Source of the DNA: Synergistaceae bacterium OttesenSCG-928-I11
GTDB lineage: Bacteria; Synergistota; Synergistia; Synergistales; Synergistaceae
Direction of reading: 5' to 3'
Assembly (NCBI GenBank): GCA_030266365.1
Contig: JAJDHV010000004.1
Location: forward strand, 1 to 53,088
DNA: 53,088 nucleotides
Shown: positions 16,108-22,903 of the stretch, one piece after another
Layout: every line of letters starts with the position of its first letter
How positions within the stretch are numbered: position 1 is the stretch's first letter
Notes under the pieces: model-generated
Seen by the model: only the letters and a program-made list of their open reading frames with translations
The model's database searches: none
Told to the model about the DNA's origin: nothing
Position numbers and translations under genes: made by a program

Positions 16108-17252
16108 AAAAAATGCTTGTCCTGCTCACGCTCCTTTCGATCTTCGCCGCTGGCGCAGCGTTCGCGGCCGATCCCATCAAAGTTGGATATCTTGCGGCCC
16201 TCACGGGCGACTATGCCGTATACGGTCAAACGGAGGTCAACGCGTCGAAGATGGCGATCGACGAGATCAACGCGAAAGGCGGCCTCCTGGGACGCCAGAT
16301 CGAACTCGTCGTCTACGACACGAAGACGCGCAACGAGGACGCGGTCAACGCCGTCCGTCGCATGATCGAGAACGACAAGGTCGTCGCAATCCTCGGAGCG
16401 AACTCGAGCGGCATCAATATCGCGACCGGCCCGATCGTGAACAGGGGCCAGGTTCCTCAGATCGCGACGCTCGCCACCAACCCGAACGTGACCGTCGACG
16501 CCAAGGGCAACGTGTTGCCGTACTCGTTCCGCATCTGCTTCACCGACCCCTACCAGGGCGCGCTCGCTGCCGAGCTCGCGGCAAACACTCTTGGCAAGAA
16601 GAAGGGCGCCGTTCTCTATAACGTCGGCTCCGACTACGCGCAGGGATTCCGCGAGTTCTTCGTCAAGAACTATGAGGCGGCAGGCGGCGAGGTCGTCGCG
16701 GACGAAGGCTTCCGCGAGAGCGATGTCGACTTCAGGGCCCAGCTCACGAAGATCAAGAACAGCGGCGCCGATGTCATGCTTCTCCCCGGCATGGGCAAGG
16801 ACATGGCTCTCGCCATCAAGCAGGCGCACGATCTCGGCATGACCGACCTGACGATCATCGGCGGCGACGGCTACGGCGCGTTCATGAACGAGATCGCCGG
16901 TGACGCCATGAAGGGCACGTACTGGATCAACCACACCTATCTCGAGGATCCGGGCATGGCCCCCGTCTTCGAGAACTACAAGCGCGTCTACAAGGACGAC
17001 GCCAAGGAATTCGTGAATATCACGATGGCGTACGACCTGACCTACTGGCTCGCCGACGCGATCACCCGCGCCGGAAAGGCCGAGGGCCCCGCGATTGCGA
17101 AGGCGCTCACCGAGACGAAAGGGCTGAAACTGAACCACGCGACCCTCGCGATCGACCCCAAGACCAACAACCCCTTGAACAAGGCGGGCGTTATTCTGAA
17201 GGTCGGCGACGACCTCGAAGCCAAGTTCTTCGAAAAGGTCGAACCGAAATAG
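16104..17252 (+). CDS. livJ: Branched-chain amino acid ABC transporter, periplasmic binding protein
   Basis: A 382-residue exported protein. The signal peptide (1-21, ending AGAAFA) precedes a type I periplasmic binding fold starting IKVGYLAALTGDYAVYG, with the family segments INAKGGLLGR and a conserved LGANSSGINIA ligand region. It delivers leucine, isoleucine, valine or related amino acids to LivHM. The Shine-Dalgarno site GGAGG is 12 bases from the ATG, rather far, and the leader frame overlaps the start. An attenuating hairpin after the gene explains the expected excess of binding protein over the membrane components. The exact ligand within the amino acid/amide class is not certain. Confidence 0.9.
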   Translation: MKKMLVLLTLLSIFAAGAAFAADPIKVGYLAALTGDYAVYGQTEVNASKMAIDEINAKGGLLGRQIELVVYDTKTRNEDAVNAVRRMIENDKVVAILGANSSGINIATGPIVNRGQVPQIATLATNPNVTVDAKGNVLPYSFRICFTDPYQGALAAELAANTLGKKKGAVLYNVGSDYAQGFREFFVKNYEAAGGEVVADEGFRESDVDFRAQLTKIKNSGADVMLLPGMGKDMALAIKQAHDLGMTDLTIIGGDGYGAFMNEIAGDAMKGTYWINHTYLEDPGMAPVFENYKRVYKDDAKEFVNITMAYDLTYWLADAITRAGKAEGPAIAKALTETKGLKLNHATLAIDPKTNNPLNKAGVILKVGDDLEAKFFEKVEPK

Positions 17253-17264
17253 ACAAGAATCAAG

Positions 17265-17302
17265 ATCAGGACCGTGGGACTTTGCCCCACGGTCCTGATT
17301 TT
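17265..17302 (+). terminator. Hairpin attenuator between livJ and livH
   Basis: A 14-bp perfect stem (ATCAGGACCGTGGG and its complement) with a 7-base loop is followed by only four T before a C. It is likely a partial terminator and RNase barrier that lowers expression of the downstream permease genes. Confidence 0.75.
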
Positions 17303-17325
17303 CGATTTCGCTCCGGAAGGTTGAG

Positions 17326-18219
17326 GTGTTGTTTTTGGATACGATTGTACAGCAGCTGATCAACGGTCTCTCGCTCGGTTCCGTCTACGCGTTGATCGCG
17401 GTCGGTTATTCCCTCGTTTATTCGATCCTCTTGTTCTCGAACTTCGCACACGGCGGTTTTTTGGTTATTGGCGGCTATATCTGCTATTTCGTTCTTCGCA
17501 GCATGGAGATGAGCATCTGGGTCGCTGCGTTTGCCGCGCTCTTCGGCGCGGGCGTCTCCGCGGTTCTGGTCGAAAAACTGGCGTACAGGCCGATTCGCGA
17601 GCGTACGCCCATCACGCTCTACATGCTGATCGCGTCGATGGGGATGAGCATCGTCATCGAGAACATCTTCGTCGTGACGATCGGCGGACGCTTCCGTGCG
17701 TTGCCACCCGTCTTCCCCTCCGGACTCGTCGACTTCATGGGGGTCGCGACGATCAACCAGTCGGACCTGCTCTCGCTTGCGACGGCGATCGTCTTTCTCG
17801 TCGCGCTTCAGCTCTTTCTATCGAAGACAAAATGGGGGCTTGCCATCCGGGCGGCCTCGTATAATTTGCGTGTGGCGGGCCTGATGGGCGTCAACGTCAA
17901 TCGCCTCATTTCGATCGTCTTCTTCGTGGCGGGATTGCTTGCCGCGGTCGGCGGCATCTTCCTCTCCGTAAAGTACACGCTTTATCCGCAGCTTGGCGCG
18001 ATGATCACGACGAAGGCGTTTGTCGCGGCGGTCATCGGCGGTCTGGGCTCCCTGCCCGGCGCTGTGATCGGCAGCCTCATCCTGGGGTTGGCCGAGATGC
18101 TCGCGGCGGGCTTCATATCGAGCCAGTTCCGCGACCTGATCGTCTTCGCCCTTTTGATCATCACGCTGATCGTGCGTCCGACCGGCCTGTTCGGCAAATC
18201 GGTCGGCGAGAAAGTGTAG
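17326..18219 (+). CDS. livH: Branched-chain amino acid ABC transporter permease LivH
   Basis: A 297-residue inner-membrane protein with about eight hydrophobic segments. It opens with LINGLSLGSVYALIAVGYSL and contains NFAHGGFLVIGGY, both characteristic of LivH. It forms the translocation pore with LivM. Start GTG 17326 has GGAAGG 5 bases upstream; TTG 17329 is an alternative. It is the second gene of livJHMGF, 10 bp before livM. Confidence 0.93.
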   Translation: MLFLDTIVQQLINGLSLGSVYALIAVGYSLVYSILLFSNFAHGGFLVIGGYICYFVLRSMEMSIWVAAFAALFGAGVSAVLVEKLAYRPIRERTPITLYMLIASMGMSIVIENIFVVTIGGRFRALPPVFPSGLVDFMGVATINQSDLLSLATAIVFLVALQLFLSKTKWGLAIRAASYNLRVAGLMGVNVNRLISIVFFVAGLLAAVGGIFLSVKYTLYPQLGAMITTKAFVAAVIGGLGSLPGAVIGSLILGLAEMLAAGFISSQFRDLIVFALLIITLIVRPTGLFGKSVGEKV

Positions 18220-18228
18220 GGTAGCGCG

Positions 18229-19113
18229 ATGGACGGCTATGCAAGCGGAATCGTCACCCTTCTTGCGGTCAACTGCATCGCGGCGCTGGGCGTTTCGCTC
18301 TTCACCGGCTTCACCGGCATCTTCACGCTCGGACACGCCGGCTATATGGCGATCGGCGCCTACACGACGGCGATCCTTTCCGTTCAGTACGGCGTGCACT
18401 GGCTGCCCGCGATTCTGGCGGGCGGTGTGCTCGCCATGTTCTTCGCGTACCTGATCGGTATCCCGACGCTGAAACTCGTCGGGGATTATTACACAATCGC
18501 GTCCCTCGGTCTCGGCGAGGCCATCCGCCTCATCATCGAGAACTGGAACAGCGTGACGCGCGGCGCGCGCGGCTACCCCGGCATCGACAACTACACGACC
18601 ATGCCGATCGCGATCGGGTTCCTCGTCGTCATGGCGATCGCGATGTTTTTCCTCGTGAACAGCAACTTCGGTCGCGCGTTCAAGGCCTGCCGCGACGACT
18701 ACGTCGCGGCGAGCTTGCTCGGCTTCAACACGGCACGCTACCGCGTCTTCAGCCTCGCGATATCGGGCTTCTACTGCGGCGTGTCGGGCGCGCTTCTGGC
18801 GGGATTCATGTCCTTCATCCAGCCGATCATGTTCGACATGGCGAAGTCGACCGAGCTCGTGTCGATCGTCGTCTTCGGCGGGCTCGGATCGATGAGCGGG
18901 TGCCTGATCGGCACGACGATCCTGACGCTCGTCACGGAGCTCTTCCGACCAATTTCGCAGTATCGCATGCTCATCTACGGCCTCGTCCTCGTTTTGGTCA
19001 TGGTGCTCCGCCCCGAGGGCATCATGGGTACGAACGAGCTGACGCCGACGTTTTTCAGGAATCTGTTCTCGCGCAAAAAAGCGGCGAGCGAGACGAAGGA
19101 GAAGGCGCAATGA
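18229..19113 (+). CDS. livM: Branched-chain amino acid ABC transporter permease LivM
   Basis: A 294-residue inner-membrane permease with about nine hydrophobic segments. GFTGIFTLGHAGYMAIGAYT near residue 25 and the coupling region NSNFGRAFKACRDDYVAASLLG are the family signatures. It pairs with LivH. Its stop overlaps the livG start by four bases (ATGA), indicating translational coupling. Confidence 0.93.
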   Translation: MDGYASGIVTLLAVNCIAALGVSLFTGFTGIFTLGHAGYMAIGAYTTAILSVQYGVHWLPAILAGGVLAMFFAYLIGIPTLKLVGDYYTIASLGLGEAIRLIIENWNSVTRGARGYPGIDNYTTMPIAIGFLVVMAIAMFFLVNSNFGRAFKACRDDYVAASLLGFNTARYRVFSLAISGFYCGVSGALLAGFMSFIQPIMFDMAKSTELVSIVVFGGLGSMSGCLIGTTILTLVTELFRPISQYRMLIYGLVLVLVMVLRPEGIMGTNELTPTFFRNLFSRKKAASETKEKAQ

Positions 19114-19898
19114 GCGGGCAGAATACGCAACACGAGACATTGCTTGAGCTGAAGAGCGTCACAAAGTCGTTCGGCGGCATCACGGCGGTGAGCGACATGA
19201 CGTTCACGATCGAGCGCGGGGAGCTCGCGGGCCTCATCGGGCCGAACGGCGCGGGGAAGACGACGATCTTCAACCTCGTCACCGGCGTCTACGACGTGAC
19301 AAGCGGCGATATCATCTATCGCGGAAAGAACATCAACAGCCTCAAGACGTACGAGGTCATCTCGCTCGGCATCGCCCGCACGTTCCAGAACCTGCGGCTG
19401 TTTGCCGCCTCCACAGTTCTGGAGAACGTCATGACGGCGGCGCAGCAGCACCATGGATACAGTTTCTTCGAGGCGCTGTCGCACATGGGCAGGTGGAAGG
19501 CGATGGAGCAAACCACGCGCGAGGAGAGCATGGCCTTGCTCGAGCGCGTCGGCCTCGCGGATCGCGCGAATCAGGCGGCGGGCACGTTGCCGTACGGTTT
19601 GCAGCGCAGGCTCGAGATCGCGCGCGCTGTGTCACTGCGACCCGACCTGCTCCTGTTGGACGAGCCCGCCGCGGGTATGAACGCGGACGAGGTCGTCCAA
19701 CTCAACGACCTGATCGTAAAGATCCACAAGGACTTCGACCTGACGATCTTACTGATCGAGCACCACATGGATATGGTCATGGAAATCTGTCCGCACATCG
19801 TCTGCATGAACTTCGGGGCGAAGATCGCCGAGGGCTCACCCGAGCAGATCCAGAGCCACCCCGAAGTTCTGAAGGCGTATCTCGGAGAGGAGGAGTAA
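19110..19898 (+). CDS. livG: Branched-chain amino acid ABC transporter ATP-binding protein LivG
   Basis: A 262-residue ATPase. Walker A is GPNGAGKTT, and the Q-loop region is GIARTFQNLRLF. The usual LSGGQ signature is replaced by AAGTLPYGLQRRLE, as is normal in LivG. Walker B is LLLLDEPAAGMN, and the switch His is in LIEHHMD. It powers LivHM together with LivF. An open frame extends upstream, but the ATG overlapping the livM stop, with AAGGAG upstream, is clearly the start. Confidence 0.93.
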   Translation: MSGQNTQHETLLELKSVTKSFGGITAVSDMTFTIERGELAGLIGPNGAGKTTIFNLVTGVYDVTSGDIIYRGKNINSLKTYEVISLGIARTFQNLRLFAASTVLENVMTAAQQHHGYSFFEALSHMGRWKAMEQTTREESMALLERVGLADRANQAAGTLPYGLQRRLEIARAVSLRPDLLLLDEPAAGMNADEVVQLNDLIVKIHKDFDLTILLIEHHMDMVMEICPHIVCMNFGAKIAEGSPEQIQSHPEVLKAYLGEEE

Positions 19899-19901
19899 AC
19901 G

Positions 19902-20651
19902 ATGTCGGAGCAGAACGTGGAAACGACAAAAAAACCCCTTCTCTCGGTACAGAACCTCTCCGTCAACTACGGGGCCATTCGCGCGCTCAAAGGGGCCGAC
20001 CTCGACGTCTACGCAGGCGAGATCGTCGCCGTCATCGGCGCGAACGGCGCGGGCAAGTCGACCTTGATGAACGCCATCATGGGCGACGTGCCGCGCGCAG
20101 GGGGGCAGATCCTGTTGGACGGCAACCCACTGCCGGCGAAGAGCTTCCAGGTCGTGACGAGCGGCGTCTCGCTGTCCCCGGAGGGGAGAAAGGTCTTCGC
20201 ACCGCTCTCGGTGTACGAGAACCTCGAGATGGGCGCGTTTCCCCTGAAGGATCGTTCGGCGGTGGAGGAGCAGATGGGCAAGGTGTTCACCCTCTTCCCC
20301 CGCCTCAAGGAGCGCACCGCGCAGTACGCGGGCACGCTCTCCGGCGGCGAACAGCAGATGCTCGCCATCGGGCGCGCGCTCATGGCAAAACCGCGCGTCC
20401 TGTTGTTGGACGAACCGTCGCTTGGGCTCGCCCCGATCATCATCAACGAGATCTTCAAGGAGCTGACCGAGGTCAACAAAAAACTCGGCATGACGATCCT
20501 GATCGTGGAGCAGAACGCCCGCAAGGCGCTCCTGCTCTCGCACAGGGCCTACGTCCTCCAGACCGGATCGATCACGATGGAGGGCCAGTCGAAGGACCTC
20601 CTGCACAACCCGGAGATCGAGGAGGCGTACCTCGGCGGCAAGAAAAAATAA
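19902..20651 (+). CDS. livF: Branched-chain amino acid ABC transporter ATP-binding protein LivF
   Basis: A 249-residue ATPase with Walker A GANGAGKST, signature TLSGGEQQMLAIGRALM, Walker B VLLLDEPSLGLAP and a switch His-free LIVEQNAR typical of LivF. It is the last gene of the operon and starts 3 bp after livG stops, with GGAGGAG in front. A strong terminator follows. Confidence 0.93.
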   Translation: MSEQNVETTKKPLLSVQNLSVNYGAIRALKGADLDVYAGEIVAVIGANGAGKSTLMNAIMGDVPRAGGQILLDGNPLPAKSFQVVTSGVSLSPEGRKVFAPLSVYENLEMGAFPLKDRSAVEEQMGKVFTLFPRLKERTAQYAGTLSGGEQQMLAIGRALMAKPRVLLLDEPSLGLAPIIINEIFKELTEVNKKLGMTILIVEQNARKALLLSHRAYVLQTGSITMEGQSKDLLHNPEIEEAYLGGKKK

Positions 20652-20666
20652 AAAATCGACGCGATG

Positions 20667-20708
20667 AAAAAACGGCGAAATTCCCTCGAGGGAAGTTCGC
20701 CGTTTTTT
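20667..20708 (+). terminator. Terminator of the liv operon
   Basis: A 13-bp stem AAAAAACGGCGAA/TTCGCCGTTTTTT encloses a second palindrome TTCCCTCGAGGGAA. The stem ends in six T. Confidence 0.9.
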
Positions 20709-20895
20709 ATAGACAATCGCCTCCGGTGGCTTGCCCGAAGCGGCCGTTTGAAGTTAAATAAAGGAACGGTGTCAATCATGAACAGACGGAGGTTGCCGAG
20801 GTGAAAAAATTTACGTCGTTCCTCATTTTTTTGCCCCCTCTCATTTTGAACCAAACCGTTTTATCGGGCATGCGCGACTGCCGCTGCGGTCTGCT

Positions 20896-21948
20896 TTGAG
20901 CGACGCCCTTCTCCTTCGTGCGCTTGCGACGTTTGCCGTCGGGGGTGTCGGGGCGTTTGTGGCGAAAAAAATTCGGATGCCGGCTCCCTTCATGACCGGG
21001 TCCATGTTCGGCGTCATGCTCTTCAGCCTCTTCACGCAGAGCGCCTACATGCCGTCCTTCGTCCGGCCGATCGCGCAGACGATCGCGGGCGGGGCGATCG
21101 GGGTGAGCATTCACCGCGACACGCTCACGGGGCTCAAGACCATCACGCGGCCCGTCTGCGTCTACATCGCCCTCATGATGAGCATCGCACTCGTCGCAAG
21201 CGCCGTCATGTACTGGTTGACGCCCCTTACGCTGCCGACCTCCGTGCTCTCGTGCGCGCCGGGCGGGATCACGGACATGACGCTTCTCTCCTACGACTTT
21301 GGCGGCAACCCGGTGCAGGTCACGATTCTCCACGTCATGCGACTCATCACCGGCATCGGGATCTTTCCCATCTTCACGCAGGCGTACCTCCGTCGTCACG
21401 GTGGCGCGAAAAATCCGGGAGAGCTGCCCACCTCGCTGCCGCATGGTCCGACGACGCCCGTCTCTCATTTCGACATCCTGACCAACGTCGCGATCATGTT
21501 CGCGGGCGGGCTGACCGGCTATTACCTGCGGGTACCAGCCGGGGCGATTACATTCTCCATGGTCTCCGTCGCGATCTATCAGGTCCGAACGGACAAGGCG
21601 CGCATGTCCCTCAAGGTGCGGCGCGGCGCGCAGATCCTGGCGGGTTCGCTGATCGGCTCGACGATGACCGTGTCGGAGCTGATCGGCCTGCGCGCTCTTC
21701 TGTTTCCGTTTCTCATCATCTTTCTGGAGTTTTTTATCATCAACTACGTCGTCGGGCCGTTCGTCGCGAAACGCTACAATCAGGACATGACGACGATCCT
21801 CCTCGCCTGCTCGCCCGCGGGCGTCACCGACATGGCGCTCATGGCGGGGGAGATGGGCGGCGACCAGGCGAAGGTCGCGGTCTTCCACATCATCCGGCTC
21901 GCCTCCGTGCTGCTCATCTTCCCGATGGTCATGCACGTCCTCTCCTGA
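20896..21948 (+). CDS. AbrB-family (PF05145-type) integral membrane protein
   Basis: A 350-residue membrane protein with about ten hydrophobic segments and a clear internal duplication. Each half contains a conserved motif: APGGITDMTLLSYDFGGN near residue 120 and SPAGVTDMALMAGEMGGD near 300, each followed by a V..HVMRLI or V.HIIRLA helix. This is the AbrB-duplication membrane family once misnamed ammonia monooxygenase; its function is unknown and transport is likely. The start is TTG 20896 with no good Shine-Dalgarno site, so the N-terminus could begin elsewhere. It is convergent with nrdDG across a heavily structured spacer. Confidence 0.75.
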   Translation: MSDALLLRALATFAVGGVGAFVAKKIRMPAPFMTGSMFGVMLFSLFTQSAYMPSFVRPIAQTIAGGAIGVSIHRDTLTGLKTITRPVCVYIALMMSIALVASAVMYWLTPLTLPTSVLSCAPGGITDMTLLSYDFGGNPVQVTILHVMRLITGIGIFPIFTQAYLRRHGGAKNPGELPTSLPHGPTTPVSHFDILTNVAIMFAGGLTGYYLRVPAGAITFSMVSVAIYQVRTDKARMSLKVRRGAQILAGSLIGSTMTVSELIGLRALLFPFLIIFLEFFIINYVVGPFVAKRYNQDMTTILLACSPAGVTDMALMAGEMGGDQAKVAVFHIIRLASVLLIFPMVMHVLS

Positions 21949-21985
21949 CGCGAAACCATTTCAATCAAACAGACCATTCCGCTCC

Positions 21986-22114
21986 GCGCGGACGGCATTG
22001 GCGATTCACTTCGCAAACGACCGCGTCGAAATCGGCCATCCGTGGCCGTTTCTAGCTTGGCCGGCATCCTTGCCGGCCATCGTTTGCTGTGTGACTCGCC
22101 AATGCCGTCCGCGC
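21986..22114. repeat. Y-shaped palindromic element (candidate structured RNA or dispersed repeat)
   Basis: Outer arms pair perfectly over 19 bp (21986-22004 with 22096-22114). The stem continues with 4 bp (22006-22009 with 22091-22094) and 8 bp (22013-22020 with 22080-22087). Inside are two further hairpins: CGGCCA-TCCG-TGGCCG (22033-22048) and a 9-bp one, TGGCCGGCA-TCCT-TGCCGGCCA (22058-22079). The result is a three-way junction. It lies between convergent genes, contains no credible ORF and has no T-run on either side. Confidence 0.7.
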
Positions 22115-22125
22115 TTCGTCGAATA

Positions 22126-22165
22126 CCAGACAAGGGCCTCCGCGTGCGCGGAGGCCCTTGTCTGG
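22126..22165. other. Perfect 19-bp hairpin beside the Y-shaped element
   Basis: CCAGACAAGGGCCTCCGCG (22126-22144) is the exact complement of 22147-22165, with a 2-base centre. There is no T-run on either side, so it is not an ordinary intrinsic terminator. It may protect the 3' ends of the convergent transcripts. Confidence 0.7.
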
Positions 22166-22246
22166 TGATTGTGTGAGAGGAGTATCGTTGTATTGCAAAT
22201 CGTTTTTTCCTGAACAGTACCGTTTTTTCACATTCGCTTTGATTCG

Positions 22247-22345
22247 TTACGGCTCCGAGGAGCACCCCGGTACTGTTGCCGTGAATGATGTCGTGATCCC
22301 CGGAGTTTTGAAACTTGTTTCTTCTCCGCTGTGTTCTTCGATCAT
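22247..22345 (-). CDS. Micro-ORF of 32 codons behind nrdG
   Basis: ATG at 22345 is preceded by GGAGG at 7-base spacing, as good a ribosome site as any in the window. The peptide begins MIEEHSGEETSFKT and ends with a Thr/Ser-rich PGITTSFTATVPGCSSEP with one Cys. It has no hydrophobic segment and matches no family I know. It starts 51 bases after the nrdG stop on the same strand, so it may be a third product of that operon. Its 3' part takes part in an inverted repeat (AACAGTACCG 22213-22222 with 22269-22278). The coding call rests only on the ribosome site. Confidence 0.4.
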   Translation of the reverse strand: MIEEHSGEETSFKTPGITTSFTATVPGCSSEP

Positions 22346-22396
22346 CGCATCACCTCCGTAGCGTTTCAAGCGCCTTCGTTGGCTTGTGAGGATATC

Positions 22397-22903
22397 TTAC
22401 TCCTCCCTGTCCGAATTCGCAATCGTATGAATATACAATCCGGGTTTTTCGATGATCCGCTGGTTCGAACTCCCGATAAAACGCACCCCAAGCGTCCGCA
22501 GTTCCAGCACGAACCGCCCGTCGACCAGCGCGTCCGCCGCCTCCAGCAACGCGATCTCGTCCGCGTCTTCACGTGCGCACAATTCTTCGATCGTATACCC
22601 CGTGTAGATCCACAGGTTCAGCCCGCTCTCCTTCACCGCGCGCGCGAACGGCAGCAACTCCCGCGCGTAGATCATCGGTTCGCCGCCGGATATCGTCACG
22701 CCGTCCAGCAGCGGGTTCTCGTCGAAATTTTTTTCGAAGTCCGCGATCAGTTCGTCTGTGGAGCGCTCATATCCACCCTCCGGGTCGTGCGTCCCCGGAT
22801 TGTGGCAGCCGGGGCACCGGTGCGGGCACCCCTGCGTGAACACCACATACCGAATCCCCGGTCCGTCGACGATGCTCTCGGGGATTATGCCTGAGAGACG
22901 CGT
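22397..22903 (-). CDS. nrdG: Anaerobic ribonucleotide reductase activating protein (radical SAM)
   Basis: About 168 residues. The radical-SAM cluster motif is GCPHRCPGCHNP (CxxxCxxC), preceded by IVDGPGIRYVVFTQ and followed by TISGGEPM. NrdG uses S-adenosylmethionine and a 4Fe-4S cluster to generate the glycyl radical in NrdD. The conserved N-terminus (LSGIIPESIVDGPGIR) has no ATG, GTG or TTG in frame in front of it. The only placement with a ribosome site is ACG at 22903, 8 bases after GGAGGAG, which I use. The first conventional codon, a GTG inside YVVF, would remove conserved sequence. The gene overlaps the 3' end of nrdD, so coupled translation is likely. Confidence 0.85.
   Translation of the reverse strand, partial: TRLSGIIPESIVDGPGIRYVVFTQGCPHRCPGCHNPGTHDPEGGYERSTDELIADFEKNFDENPLLDGVTISGGEPMIYARELLPFARAVKESGLNLWIYTGYTIEELCAREDADEIALLEAADALVDGRFVLELRTLGVRFIGSSNQRIIEKPGLYIHTIANSDREE

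Noticed and set aside
16016-16621. A 201-codon plus-strand frame through the livJ start
   Set aside because: It begins in the leader and then runs as a shadow of livJ, without a usable start spacing after the AAGGAGGTGA.
22126-22165. Intrinsic terminator for the AbrB-family gene or nrdDG
   Set aside because: The stem is perfect, but neither strand has a T-run after it, so it is listed as a hairpin instead.
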